The notes under the pieces were generated by a model that ran no database searches, was not told the DNA's origin, and was given only the letters and a program-made list of their open reading frames with translations. From ZAX-1 sp046533095 (lineage in GTDB: Bacteria > Bacillota > Clostridia > Lachnospirales > Lachnospiraceae): a DNA stretch of 64,000 bases. A program made the position numbers and the translations under genes. This document shows, one piece after another, positions 43,616 through 52,195 of this stretch. Numbering within the stretch: the first letter of the stretch is position 1; every line of letters begins with the position of its first letter. The DNA lies in the NCBI GenBank assembly GCA_046533095.1, contig JAJQRA010000001.1, positions 43,875 to 107,874 of the forward strand. Reading direction: 5' to 3'.

Positions 43616-44688
43616 ATAGAACCTATAAACGATGTCACTACTCCTATTGGCAGTTCTAAAGGATTAAGAAGAATACGCGCCACAAGGTCAGCCAACATCA
43701 GAAAACTAGCCCCCGAAAGTAGTGATGCAGGCAGTAAACGCTTGTGGTTTGGACCGACCACCATCCGTGTCATGTGCGGCATGACAAGGCCGACAAAGCC
43801 GATGCTCCCCCCGATGGACACGCATATGCCAATCAGGGCAGAAACTGCGATTAGTAAAATCAGCTTCACTTTTTTTACATTCACGCCGATGTGCCGCGCA
43901 TTTTCCTCACCAATGGCAAATGCATTCAGTTCCTGTATGTAATGAAATATCACGACACTACACCCAACAAGCGCCACGAGAAGCACAAGGGCATTCGTAT
44001 AGTTGCTGCCGCCAAGGCTCCCCATCGTCCAGAACGTAATATTTCTAACCTTGTCTGCGGCAAAGGTGATGACCAAGCTCATAATACTTGACACAAACAT
44101 GGAATAAATGACACCGATGAGTATAATGGTGTTGGTAGAAAGCGAATTATCCATCCGGTAGGCAAGCGAGAGTATCATGACAATTGATATAAATGCAAAC
44201 AGCATTGCCATTCCCATTGTCCCTGCAAATGGAATTTGTGGGATTGTGATGCCAAAGGCGATAGCAATCGCCGCACCGAGTGCCGCGCCCGAAGAAACGC
44301 CAAGCGTTGTGCCGTCTGCCAATGGGTTTTTAAGCAAACCTTGCATGACACCGCCACATAAAGAAAGCGATGCCCCAACAAGCGCAACACAAACCACCCG
44401 TGGCAGGCGGGTGGAAAGGATGATATATTGTGCTGTATTTTCCGGCAGGGGAAGCCCGCAAATAGCTTTCCATATAACGGAAAGCGTGTCTTTTGGTGCA
44501 ATATTTACACTGCCTATCGAAACGCAAAGCAGCATGATTAGCAACATCGTAGCGGTCAAAAAAACATAGCGCCCTATTTGAAAATGGTTTACTCTTCCCC
44601 TCGTTAAAAAAGAAGAAAAAGGGGGCAGATGTTTGTCCCCCTGTTTTGCTTTGCTTTTACTCCGTCGGCTCAATTGTTTCGTCCTCAT
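43573..44688 (-). CDS. btuC: Corrinoid-type ABC transporter permease (FecCD/BtuC)
   Basis: 371 residues from ATG at 44686-44688; the N terminus is uncertain. About ten membrane spans. LSTRLPRVVCVALVGASLSLCGGVMQGLLKNPLADGTTLGVSSGAALGAA-type sequence and GSIGFVGLVMPHMTRMVVG near the C terminus are FecCD hallmarks. The first 40 codons overlap the end of the binding-protein gene and a terminator-like hairpin (44606-44642), so translation may begin further down, close to the first membrane span (YVFLTATMLLIMLL); no good ribosome site decides. It forms the channel with BtuD. Confidence 0.85.
   Translation of the reverse strand: MRTKQLSRRSKSKAKQGDKHLPPFSSFLTRGRVNHFQIGRYVFLTATMLLIMLLCVSIGSVNIAPKDTLSVIWKAICGLPLPENTAQYIILSTRLPRVVCVALVGASLSLCGGVMQGLLKNPLADGTTLGVSSGAALGAAIAIAFGITIPQIPFAGTMGMAMLFAFISIVMILSLAYRMDNSLSTNTIILIGVIYSMFVSSIMSLVITFAADKVRNITFWTMGSLGGSNYTNALVLLVALVGCSVVIFHYIQELNAFAIGEENARHIGVNVKKVKLILLIAVSALIGICVSIGGSIGFVGLVMPHMTRMVVGPNHKRLLPASLLSGASFLMLADLVARILLNPLELPIGVVTSFIGSIAFVYIFYRSRRVK
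44606..44642 (-). terminator. Terminator-like hairpin between btuF and btuC
   Basis: Minus-strand AGGGGGACA, a short loop and TGCCCCCT form a GC-rich stem with one bulge, followed by TTTTTCTTCTTTTTT. It begins 15 bp after the btuF stop. A partial terminator here would give more binding protein than permease. Confidence 0.75.
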
Positions 44689-45721
44689 AGAAAAATTTAT
44701 AAAGTGTTTCTGCCGCAAGTGCCAATCGTGGCCCCGGGCGCGTTATTTCATAGGAATCCGCATTCAATATCGCTTTATTTTTAATTGCTTTCATACCTTG
44801 CCAGCCATCACGGGATAGAATTTCCTCGACAGGTAAAATGCCATCGCCAAAATACATGGCATTTGTCACAATATAGTCGGGGTCCCGCTCAATCACCTGC
44901 TCTGCGGAAATTTCGCCCCAACCTTGGACATCGGAAAATACATTTTTAATCCCAAGCATCGTAGCGAGTTCGTCCATAAACGTTCCGCCGCCAGCTGTCC
45001 ACAAGCCATACTCAAGTGGAGAAACTTCAAAATATACTGTTTTTGTGCCATCTTTGGCCGCTTTTTCCTTTACCTCTTCGAATGTCTTTTTCATGCCATC
45101 AATGATCGAGGCTGATTCCTCTGTTTTGCCCATCAGCGTACCGATCAGTTCAATGGCGGTATACGTGCCTTCAATATCCTGCGCATCGCTAACGACAACA
45201 GCAATCCCTGCCGCCTCTAACACTGCAACCTGTTCCTCGCTTTGCGCCATGGTGCCCATTAGGACCACTTGCGGTTCCAGTGCAATAATTTGTTCGATAT
45301 TGGTCTCACTGCCTGACTGTACGGCATCAATATCAAGAATTTCTGCCGGATAATCACAATATTCGCCGCGTCCAACCAATGTGTTGCCTGCGCCAATGGC
45401 ATATAGGATTTCGCAATCGGCCGGCGTCAAGGCCACAATGCGCTCTGCCGGTGCATCAAGGGTGATTGTCCTGCCTGTCATATCTGTTACGGAAATGGGG
45501 TCGCTTTTTGTGGTTTGTGAAGCTGCGTTATCGGGCAACTCTACATCTGCACTATCGGGCGACTGTGATGCCGCACCATCAGTTGACTGCGATGCAGCAC
45601 CATCCGTTGATTGCGATGCAGCACCATCGGTTGATTGCGAATTTGATGCCGCGCAGCCTGTAAAAGTAAAAAATACCACAGCCAGTGCTAAGAAGAATGT
45701 AATTCGTTTTTGATTTTTCAT
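44657..45721 (-). CDS. btuF: Corrinoid-type ABC transporter substrate-binding lipoprotein
   Basis: 354 residues from MKNQKRITFF, whose ATG follows AAAGGAGG; an open frame extends upstream without a start signal. The lipobox is TFTGC (Cys23). A linker repeats QSTDGAAS three times (29-52), encoded by a 24-bp tandem repeat at 45566-45637. The type III binding-protein domain follows: RIVALTPADCEILYAIGAGNTLVGRGEYCDYP, ALEPQVVLMG and LWTAGGGTFMDELATMLG. It should capture cobalamin or cobinamide, judged from the riboswitch upstream. The gene symbol is by context. Confidence 0.87.
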   Translation of the reverse strand: MKNQKRITFFLALAVVFFTFTGCAASNSQSTDGAASQSTDGAASQSTDGAASQSPDSADVELPDNAASQTTKSDPISVTDMTGRTITLDAPAERIVALTPADCEILYAIGAGNTLVGRGEYCDYPAEILDIDAVQSGSETNIEQIIALEPQVVLMGTMAQSEEQVAVLEAAGIAVVVSDAQDIEGTYTAIELIGTLMGKTEESASIIDGMKKTFEEVKEKAAKDGTKTVYFEVSPLEYGLWTAGGGTFMDELATMLGIKNVFSDVQGWGEISAEQVIERDPDYIVTNAMYFGDGILPVEEILSRDGWQGMKAIKNKAILNADSYEITRPGPRLALAAETLYKFFYEDETIEPTE

Positions 45722-45895
45722 TTTAGAAAACCTCCTTTTTCTAATAAATTCAAGTAAATAAAAACAGTTATGATTGTGAAAAGGAGCATTTTTTATTTCA
45801 TGGGGAACATTGCGGCACTTAGGGCCTGTGAAGAAATAAACTTGACAAGATGACGCAGCATGGCGGAAAAAGACCAAGTCAGATATCAAGGTTAT

Positions 45896-45912
45896 TAAGG
45901 AACAGTTCCTTA
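45896..45912. repeat. Dispersed palindrome TAAGGAACWGTTCCTTA, copy 2
   Basis: Exact reverse complement of the element at 7226-7242. It lies between the riboswitch terminator and btuF. Confidence 0.5.
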
Positions 45913-45944
45913 GCTTAAAAATACTTCGCCGGTGTCAATTGATG

Positions 45945-45976
45945 AAATAAAAAACTCCCCACCAAGAGTGAGAAGT
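45945..45976 (-). terminator. Riboswitch expression-platform terminator
   Basis: Minus strand ACTTCTCAC, a 5-base loop, GTGGGGAGT (9 pairs including two wobbles), then TTTTTTATTT. It lies between the cobalamin aptamer and btuF, as expected for a transcriptional off-switch. Confidence 0.85.
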
Positions 45977-46039
45977 CGCACAAAAACATATAAAACATCT
46001 TAAATATATAGATGTACCCTATATGGTAGCTTACCCCAA

Positions 46040-46215
46040 ACCCAGGAGTGTTCATGTGTAAATAGGTTTCCCGGCTTAGCTTCCTCCTACTTAGACACCT
46101 TCCCGCCATTACAGCAGTGGTTTATCGCCCTTTCGTCAGCTTCACGGTTACTGGGATAGCTCGGAAATTTCATCCGCATTCCCTCGATGTTTTCACATCG
46201 GTACATTTCTGTACA
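46040..46215 (-). promoter_or_regulatory. Cobalamin riboswitch
   Basis: The minus strand shows the ordered elements of the B12 aptamer: a gatgtgaaaacatc hairpin, AGGGAATGCGG-type junction, CCCAGTAACCGTGAAGCTGACG, AACCACTGC, GGGAAGGTG and the B12 box variant TAAGCCGGGAAACCTATTTA. Boundaries are approximate. It precedes a terminator and the btuFCD-cobU genes, so high adenosylcobalamin should shut off corrinoid uptake and salvage. The recognition is from conserved words; a covariance-model search would settle the exact fold. Confidence 0.88.
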
Positions 46216-46350
46216 AATACACACGTTATTCATTTGTCATTAAAATTATAAGACAACCAATATCTTTTGTCAATCTTTAAATTCGCCGAAGATACCGCCT
46301 TTCATTCGCCCTTTTCATTCGCCAAATATGTTGCCACTCCTAATTACCGG

Positions 46351-47496
46351 CTACTGCTCTTTTTCATTTTCTTCTTTCTCTGGCGATTCTGCCACCGCCT
46401 GCACTGGCGGGTTTCCTTCCGTCTGTATTGGCTGTTCCGCTTCCGTCTGCGCCGGTGGGTTCACGCCTTTCATCTTTCTTTTCTTTTTCTGAATACTTTT
46501 GCGTGCACCCTTTATAATAAAAATTACCGCCAAAATTATAATTGCCCAGATAATTAGATACGGAATATGGATGATAAACCAAATCAGCAGATTTAACGCT
46601 CCTTGCCCTAAACGATACACATTTTCCGAAAATCCAGTCGCTATCCGTTCATAGGCGCTTTTTTTCTCTACCGGGGTAAAATGTCCTACTTCATTGATTG
46701 TAATCGTAACCGTACTGTAGGATATCTGGTTGTCATAGGTGCGAAGTTGGGACTCCATGCTTTCTATCTGATAGCGCACTTCAGAAAGCCGGCTTTCAAT
46801 CGTAATGATATCTTCGATTTTCTTAGCTGTTTCTAAGAGGGATAGCAGGCTTTCCTGTTCAGCAAGGAGCATCTTTTTGTGGCTTTCTAGATCCACATAG
46901 ACCAAGGTGACATCCTGTACGTTTTCATTACGGCTAGTCACATTTGATATTTCTCCCACCAGATTCAAGAATCCATCCAGCTGATCTGCCGGAATACGTA
47001 CTGTAATAGAAGCATACCGATCCTCTTTGTAGCCGCCATAATACCCGCCATTGCCTTCATCAAGGTATTCTATGTAGCCTCCCAGACTGTCCACCTTCTC
47101 TTTTATGGCGGGCATCAAAACGTCCATGCTTTCTGTTTCCACCCTAAGATCAGCGTTTTTGATAAGCTTTCGACCTGTTTCTACCTGCGGATTTGAAACC
47201 GTACCGTCCTCTTCTTTGGCCGGAAACTTGGCATTTGCCATAGAATCATCATAAGCGACCTCGACCTCTTGGCTATATCCGCCATCTATCCCCTCTGCCG
47301 AATCCGCTACCGAAGATTCCGGGTAAGCCTCCTCTGCTACTGCGGCATCCTTACTTGCGCCGTTTGATGAAGCACTGCCACCACAGCCTGCAAACAGGCT
47401 ACAGCCTACCCATAGTATCGTTAAAATCGTCATCTTTTTGACAATTGATGATTTCTTACTGCCTATATTCCTAGAAAACATTTTCATAATCTCCAT
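46351..47496 (-). CDS. DUF4349 domain lipoprotein
   Basis: 381 residues from MEIMKMFSRN; another ATG ten codons upstream is open. A lipobox lies in GCSLFAGCGGS. After an acidic linker the DUF4349 region covers about 110-340 (LIKNADLRVETESMDVLMPAI, SITVRIPADQLDGFLNLV, a coiled coil with KKIEDIITIESRLSEVRYQIESM, and QISYSTVTITINEV). One membrane span follows (LLIWFIIHIPYLIIWAIIIL), then a Lys-rich stretch and an acidic C-tail with QTE/PVQ repeats. It is a cell-surface protein of unknown function, anchored at both ends. Confidence 0.85.
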   Translation of the reverse strand: MEIMKMFSRNIGSKKSSIVKKMTILTILWVGCSLFAGCGGSASSNGASKDAAVAEEAYPESSVADSAEGIDGGYSQEVEVAYDDSMANAKFPAKEEDGTVSNPQVETGRKLIKNADLRVETESMDVLMPAIKEKVDSLGGYIEYLDEGNGGYYGGYKEDRYASITVRIPADQLDGFLNLVGEISNVTSRNENVQDVTLVYVDLESHKKMLLAEQESLLSLLETAKKIEDIITIESRLSEVRYQIESMESQLRTYDNQISYSTVTITINEVGHFTPVEKKSAYERIATGFSENVYRLGQGALNLLIWFIIHIPYLIIWAIIILAVIFIIKGARKSIQKKKRKMKGVNPPAQTEAEQPIQTEGNPPVQAVAESPEKEENEKEQ

Positions 47497-47566
47497 TATT
47501 GCACCCCATATCTTTCTTTCCCACATGAACTTTCGCCCTTGCTCATCACCCTACCAATGATAGAAA

Positions 47567-48496
47567 TCAGGATATCGTTTGAATATGCTCCAAAAATGCT
47601 TCATAAAATTTTTTCTCTTGTGCAAGCCTATCTGTATTTACAGACCCTAAAGGATGTTCAATCCGTTCAAGAATATTCTCGACTGCTTTTGTAACGCTCT
47701 CGATAGAATCTCCAAAGATATCGTCATTTCCCCCTGTAGCAAAATCCTGCTCCTGTGCCAATTGCGAGAGCGTGTTCGCATAGCCCATTGGGAATGGGTT
47801 GATCCCAGTTTTTGCAAGCGCCTTATCCCATGCATCCAATACGCCTTCCGGTACATCCTGCATATAGTAGCGGGACATATGGTTGATCCTTTTTTTTGTA
47901 TCCTCATCCGCATATTGATAGGTTGTATTATTTGCTTTTAGCCTTTCGTATGCCAAATTCGCTTCTGTTGTCCGCTCAGATTCAAAATATCCATTTTCGT
48001 TTTTGGCATATTTGACACCATTTACCGTAAAATCTTTCGTTGTATCGATCCCCAAATAAGACATAAATTTCGTTACATAATCCGTCCATTTCTGATATCC
48101 TTCCTCACTATGGGAAATCGTGTTCATCGTTCCGCCTGCGTTCCGTAGCAATGTTGATAAGGCCCCTGCCATGTTTGAAGCCTCTTGCCAAGCGGCTTGG
48201 TTATATGGATCGCCGCCAGATACTTCCACGCCTTGCGGTTTTACGGTCAATACGTAGCCTGCATTTACTGTAACTCTCATCCCTGCCGCTATGTCTGCTG
48301 AATTTTCTTCCCTGTTGATCACTGTTCTGTTTGCCAGACGAATCGGTGTTTTCAAAACGGTCATAAGATCTTCAACGGGTTTCATTTGAGCAAACAGAAA
48401 CCCTTTATTTTCTTTGTCAACCAGTTTCGTATTTTCCCTATTTGTAGTGTAGGCCATAGTGTTTGGATTAAGATAATATTGTATCGCTGTGTCCAT
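47567..48496 (-). CDS. Conserved-looking hypothetical protein
   Basis: 309 residues, soluble, no signal peptide or membrane span. ATG follows AAGGAGGGAGCG. I do not recognise the family. Notable segments are AAGMRVTVNAGYVLTVKPQG, GGDPYNQAAWQEASNMAGALS, and YYMQDVPEGVLDAWDKALAKTG with NPFPMGYANTLSQLAQEQ. The composition is Asn/Ala/Gln-rich and it reads as a well-folded protein of normal codon use. The DUF4349 gene follows 70 bp downstream on the same strand. Confidence 0.7.
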   Translation of the reverse strand: MDTAIQYYLNPNTMAYTTNRENTKLVDKENKGFLFAQMKPVEDLMTVLKTPIRLANRTVINREENSADIAAGMRVTVNAGYVLTVKPQGVEVSGGDPYNQAAWQEASNMAGALSTLLRNAGGTMNTISHSEEGYQKWTDYVTKFMSYLGIDTTKDFTVNGVKYAKNENGYFESERTTEANLAYERLKANNTTYQYADEDTKKRINHMSRYYMQDVPEGVLDAWDKALAKTGINPFPMGYANTLSQLAQEQDFATGGNDDIFGDSIESVTKAVENILERIEHPLGSVNTDRLAQEKKFYEAFLEHIQTIS

Positions 48497-48721
48497 ATTA
48501 ACGCTCCCTCCTTCCTTGGGTAGCCAAGATAAAATGACCCACCTTGAATTTTTTATAAAAATCTTAAATTGGCAATTATTATAGGAACTACAATAGCATA
48601 AATATGCAATAAATACAATCTTTAAGTTTCCGTTCTTTTATTCACAACTGCTTGTTTTCTACCTATAGATTCGAAACAACTTTCAAAAATCGCTTACTTC
48701 CTTGTTACAATGAAGTTGAAA

Positions 48722-48873
48722 GACAAACTTCCAACGAAACAAAGAGAAAGAGGATTCCCTATGACTTTTTCTACTATAGAAACATATACCATAAAATGAC
48801 AAGCTTCCAACGAAACAAAGAGAAAGAGGATTCCCTATGACTTTTTCTACTACAGAAACATATACCATAAAAT
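48722..48873 (+). repeat. Tandem 76-bp duplication, each unit with a 12-codon frame
   Basis: Two units, 48722-48797 and 48798-48873, differ at very few positions. Each has AGAGAAAGAGGA, 6 bp, and a 12-codon frame MTFSTxETYTIK with stop (ATG at 48761 and 48837). The Shine-Dalgarno-like spacing is good in both. Confidence 0.85.
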
Positions 48874-48905
48874 GAGAAATTTGTTGCCTCTATGGTTTAT
48901 GGTAT
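48862..48905 (+). other. Hairpin closing the duplicated mini-frame region
   Basis: ATACCATAAA (48862-48871) pairs with TTTATGGTAT (48896-48905). The left arm overlaps the end of the second 12-codon frame. No T-run follows. Confidence 0.55.
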
Positions 48906-49076
48906 GCTGGCTTTAAATCGTTGTTTCCTTCATGTAAATTCAAAAAAATCGCAATAGCAAGCACTTAAATTTCCATTTTTTATCCATCCATAAATTCCCA
49001 TTTTTATTTACGAAGGCTTGCATATGAAATATGATGTGTTATACTAAATAGCAGACAAATGTAATGGAGGTATGAT

Positions 49077-49628
49077 ATGAAAATCATAGACATAACACAG
49101 CCATTGTTCTCTTGCAGTGTTTACCCTGGAGATCCCGCACCGGGATTTGAGCGGGTCAAGACGGTCGCACACGATGGATACAATCTCACCAATCTCACCA
49201 TGTGTGTTCACAATGGTACGCATATTGATGCACCGCGCCATTTTATTGCAGATGGCGCAGGTGTCGGAGATTTACCGCTTGCAGTTTTCTGCGGCAAGTG
49301 TGTTGTAAAAGAATGGGACGGCAGTGTCCCAAAAAATTGCGAACGCCTGCTTATCAAAGGCGATCATGTGTTGACTGCATCCGACGCAAAAAAAATAATC
49401 AGCGCAGGCATAAAGTTAATTGGCGTGGAAAGCCAAAGCATAGGTTCTGCCCAAACGTCGCCCACGCTGCATTTGCTATTGCTGGGGGCGGGTATTATTC
49501 TGCTTGAAGGGCTTGTGCTATCGCACGTTTTAGCGGGCGAATATACACTCTTTGCATTTCCACTAAATTTGGGGGAAGATTGCGATGGCTCGCCTGTAAG
49601 AGCCGTACTTAGTCTACCGGTGCACTAA
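49077..49628 (+). CDS. Cyclase family protein (kynurenine formamidase-like)
   Basis: 183 residues of the metal-dependent cyclase/KynB family. The signature HNGTHIDAPRHF contains the expected zinc-binding His and Asp residues. IDITQPLFSCSVYPGDPAP and LIGVESQSIG also match, though bacterial KynB has a GTDxxS here. It probably hydrolyses an aryl formamide or cyclic amide. It is one of the few plus-strand genes in this region. ATG follows GGAGGTATGAT. Its stop overlaps the convergent gene at 49609-50259 by 20 bp. Confidence 0.85.
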   Translation: MKIIDITQPLFSCSVYPGDPAPGFERVKTVAHDGYNLTNLTMCVHNGTHIDAPRHFIADGAGVGDLPLAVFCGKCVVKEWDGSVPKNCERLLIKGDHVLTASDAKKIISAGIKLIGVESQSIGSAQTSPTLHLLLLGAGIILLEGLVLSHVLAGEYTLFAFPLNLGEDCDGSPVRAVLSLPVH

Positions 49629-50259
49629 CAGCCTCCGTAGCACCATCCGTTTTACCTACAGCTTCGGCCAAAGAAGCTTCTAAAGTGCCTGCCTCACTGC
49701 CTTTTGGGGCTTTTTTGGTTTCATCCTCCACTAGGCTGTCATAGTCCTTTGGGTCATCATTTTTGGCAACCGAACCTATCATTTTGGCTTTCATGTAGAG
49801 TTCGCCACTGTATTCCATCAGCAATTTCTCATCTTTTGCAGGAACCCTGTCCCCATGCATCAGCCTGCGGGCAATTTCTAGCGCTTTTGCCATATTATCA
49901 TACCCTTCAGCCGCACCCTCTGCCGCTTGATTGGATTGCTCCAGCATGTCCCGATACATCTGCAAGTCATTCGCCTTGTCTACCTTGCCATCTTTTAATC
50001 CTTCGTCATCGGCATTTGGTTGCACTTTGGTTTCTAATGGCACCTCTTCCGGCTCTGATATGGGGTTTTTAGAGAGTACCTTCCCTTGCTCCGATAGGAT
50101 TAAGGAAACACCACGCTCAGGCGTAGATACGTCGTATGCCGTCCCTCCCTTAGTAGATGCCTGATTCGCACCCGTTGTTTTCGCGCTCGCTTTTAACGCT
50201 TTCATCTGGAAAGCTGTTGAATCCTGCACATTTTTAGCTGTGATCCCGAAAGCCCTCAT
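49609..50259 (-). CDS. Hypothetical soluble protein with disordered N-terminal half
   Basis: 216 residues, not recognised. The first 100 residues are Ala/Thr/Pro/Glu-rich and probably disordered. A predicted helical region follows (MYRDMLEQSNQAAEGAAEGYDNMAKALEIARRLMHGDRVPAKDEKLLMEYSGELYMKAK), then an acidic Ala-rich tail. There is no signal peptide or membrane span. ATG follows GGGAGGTAGACAA. Its gene end overlaps the cyclase gene tail to tail. Confidence 0.7.
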   Translation of the reverse strand: MRAFGITAKNVQDSTAFQMKALKASAKTTGANQASTKGGTAYDVSTPERGVSLILSEQGKVLSKNPISEPEEVPLETKVQPNADDEGLKDGKVDKANDLQMYRDMLEQSNQAAEGAAEGYDNMAKALEIARRLMHGDRVPAKDEKLLMEYSGELYMKAKMIGSVAKNDDPKDYDSLVEDETKKAPKGSEAGTLEASLAEAVGKTDGATEAVSAPVD

Positions 50260-50272
50260 TTGTCTACCTCCC

Positions 50273-50366
50273 GTTTTTGATCCTGCGCGTATCCTGATTT
50301 TCTAATTCGAGGCCCCTGCGCTGGCTACCGCCTTGTTTGATCCCACGCGTGTCTTGATTTTCTATA
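50273..50366. repeat. Tandem duplication, period 60 bp
   Basis: gtttttgatcctgcgcgtat plus cctgattttcta at 50273 recurs, with five or so changes, at 50333. It lies just upstream of the gene at 49609-50259. The rest of the 348-bp gap up to 50607 is AT-rich and shows nothing recognisable. Confidence 0.82.
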
Positions 50367-50607
50367 TTTCACCACATTTTCTGTCTAGTTTTTATGCATA
50401 CTACATTTGTTTCAACTAGGATACGATCGGATCGTAGTTGAAATGCGAACTTGTTAACCATCCATTTGAAAAGTCTTTTCCTCTTATATTTTTCGGACAA
50501 ATCAAAGGTTCTGGCAAGTAGCCATATAAATTTTTTTGATTTTCTGTTTCATTTTACCATGTTTGATCCTTTTCATTCCATATTTCCTTTCAACTTTTTT
50601 CACCTTT

Positions 50608-50964
50608 TCATTGGCGTTTGGATGTGCCATTCAATAAATCATTGCTTGAAGCTGTTTCAAAATAGTTCGTAAAATGAGCCTTATCCCAAGCTTTAAAGTC
50701 ACCTGTTGTGTCATCGGAGCTGGAGCTACCCGTTTCGTTACCCATACTAAGTACCTTGCTATATTCTTCATTTTCCTGTGCAAACAAAGTAACTCCATTA
50801 AAATTGATATCAATACTACCCAAAAATGTCACGCCATAAGGAAGCATTTTTGCTCTCACTGCACTGTCGTATAATACAATCGTCACAATCAAACCAATGA
50901 TTGCCGTAATTGCCATTCCTGCCAGACCTCCATAGAAAAGCCATTGTCCCATTGTAAAATTCAT
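50608..50964 (-). CDS. Small membrane protein, unrecognised
   Basis: 118 residues from an ATG 9 bp after AGGAGG. One membrane span near the N terminus (WLFYGGLAGMAITAIIGLIV then TIVLYDS). The C-terminal 80 residues are polar with a Ser/Asp stretch (GSSSSDDTTGDF). The first span plus a short charged segment suggests a membrane-anchored protein with most mass on one side. No family is recognised. The frameshifted gene upstream starts 45 bp before it on the same strand and may be its operon partner. Confidence 0.65.
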   Translation of the reverse strand: MNFTMGQWLFYGGLAGMAITAIIGLIVTIVLYDSAVRAKMLPYGVTFLGSIDINFNGVTLFAQENEEYSKVLSMGNETGSSSSDDTTGDFKAWDKAHFTNYFETASSNDLLNGTSKRQ

Positions 50965-51008
50965 ATTCAAAAGCCTCCTTGGTTTTGAAGTTGACTCTTA
51001 TAAAATGA

Positions 51009-51545
51009 CTACCCCATGATGCCTTCCTGTTCCACCTCTTCCAGCATCCTGCTTTTTTGGGGGACTCTGCCTTTGATGCCATTGAAACTTATAGTTTTCT
51101 GAAAGACGGGCTCCATTTCTCCAAAGTCCCCATCCCCTTGAACAGTCAGAACGAAAGCAACTTGGCCAAGGTCGGCTACAATGGATACGACTACCCCACC
51201 TGCCCAAAAGGCCACACTCTTGATATGCGCTGCTAGGGCATTGCCGTGGAAAAGGGACGGGTCGCGCGTTTCAAATGGGGGTGCCCAAAAGTACGTATGG
51301 TAAAACACCAGCGGGTCTGCGACTGCAAGGGGCCATGCAGCCCCGCAAAAAAAGGGCGAACCGCCTACACTTACGAAAATATTGAATTCCGGATGTTCCC
51401 TGACCTCCAGCGTGATTCCGAGTAATAGACAGCCCTTTATAAAACGAGGATTGCCATAGAACGAACCATTAGCTACTTTAAAACGAATATGTGTATTGCC
51501 GGCAGGAAATCCCGGAATCGCCTGACCACGAAAACGGATGCCTAT
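51009..51545 (-). pseudogene. Frameshifted unknown gene
   Basis: Two overlapping frames join into one plausible protein. The upstream frame reads IPGFPAGNTHIRFKVANGS, FYGNPRFIKGCLLLGITLEV and EHPEFNIFVSVGGSPFF; the downstream frame reads AWPLAVADPLVFYHTYFWAP, then a hydrophobic FWAGGVVVSIVADLG and GEMEPVFQKTISFNGIKGRV. They meet in the seven-base A run at about 51348-51356, a typical slippage site. The upstream frame has no ATG/GTG/TTG before a TAG near 51547, so the start is also lost or lies in another frame. I do not recognise the protein. Confidence 0.55.
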
Positions 51546-51891
51546 CTAACTGGAATTGCCAGCCAGTTAACTGTTGTAGCTACCCGAATGAGTTGTCCAC
51601 AATACATTAAGGAGCCTAAAGCCTCTTACTTGCTTGAAATCTTATTTTATTGTCATACTGCTCATTCAGGTTTATTAATATAACCCTAAAATTGATTGCT
51701 TTATGACAATTCAGACAGCCGTCTGAACAATGACCTCTTTTTCCTCCTTATATAGCGGTTAGTTATCCACAAAAAATGAAAATCAATTTAACAATTACCT
51801 ACCAAATGATCAAGTATAGCATTTCCACCATTTTTCTATATTTACTCTTTCAACTCTAATTTCTATACGTGCGATCATTTTGACTTCTATA
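51546..51891. other. Intergenic region with two inverted repeats
   Basis: TAACTGG/CCAGTTA (51547-51569) and TTCAGAC-AGCC-GTCTGAA (51710-51727) are perfect short inverted repeats. The second, with a 4-base loop, resembles an operator or a small hairpin. No gene is seen. Confidence 0.55.
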
Positions 51892-52195
51892 TTATTCCCA
51901 TAATGCCCATTTATTTCCTTCGTAATCTTCTATAATGCCTGTAGTCTTATCTACGGTCATTCCTGTTACAAGTGTATTTGCTGATGGGAATCCTCCATTT
52001 GCTACCATCTCTTCCACTTCTGCCTCTGACCTTTGATATCGAATGATAGCCTGCAATGTATCTCCTTGATCTTCCACTTCATTTACTGTATAATTCCCAT
52101 CATCGCTCTGCAAGCCATTATCATACTGTGAGATTAATTGAATGATTTCCTCGTTGCTTTTATGCGCATTTTGCCCTTGCTCTAATGCCCCCCAA
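51892..52195 (-). pseudogene. Probable frameshifted C-terminal domain of the YARHG protein
   Basis: A frame from about 52195 reads FWGALEQGQNAHKSNEEIIQ, then LISQYDNGLQSDDGNYTVNE, DTLQAIIRYQRSEAEVEEMV and a C-terminal GNKWALWE. It overlaps the end of the upstream gene, whose last codons fall in the run of six C and four A at 52188-52197. One extra base there would fuse the two. The only internal start is a TTG at 52113 without a ribosome site. I infer that this was the last domain of the upstream protein; a separate small gene is the alternative. Confidence 0.5.

Larger units (their letters stand above)
48497..49076. other. Divergent intergenic region with a duplicated mini-frame
   Basis: 580 bp between divergently transcribed genes. 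Apart from the 76-bp duplication at 48722-48873 and a hairpin at 48862-48905, it is AT-rich and holds the promoter regions of both neighbours. Confidence 0.6.
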
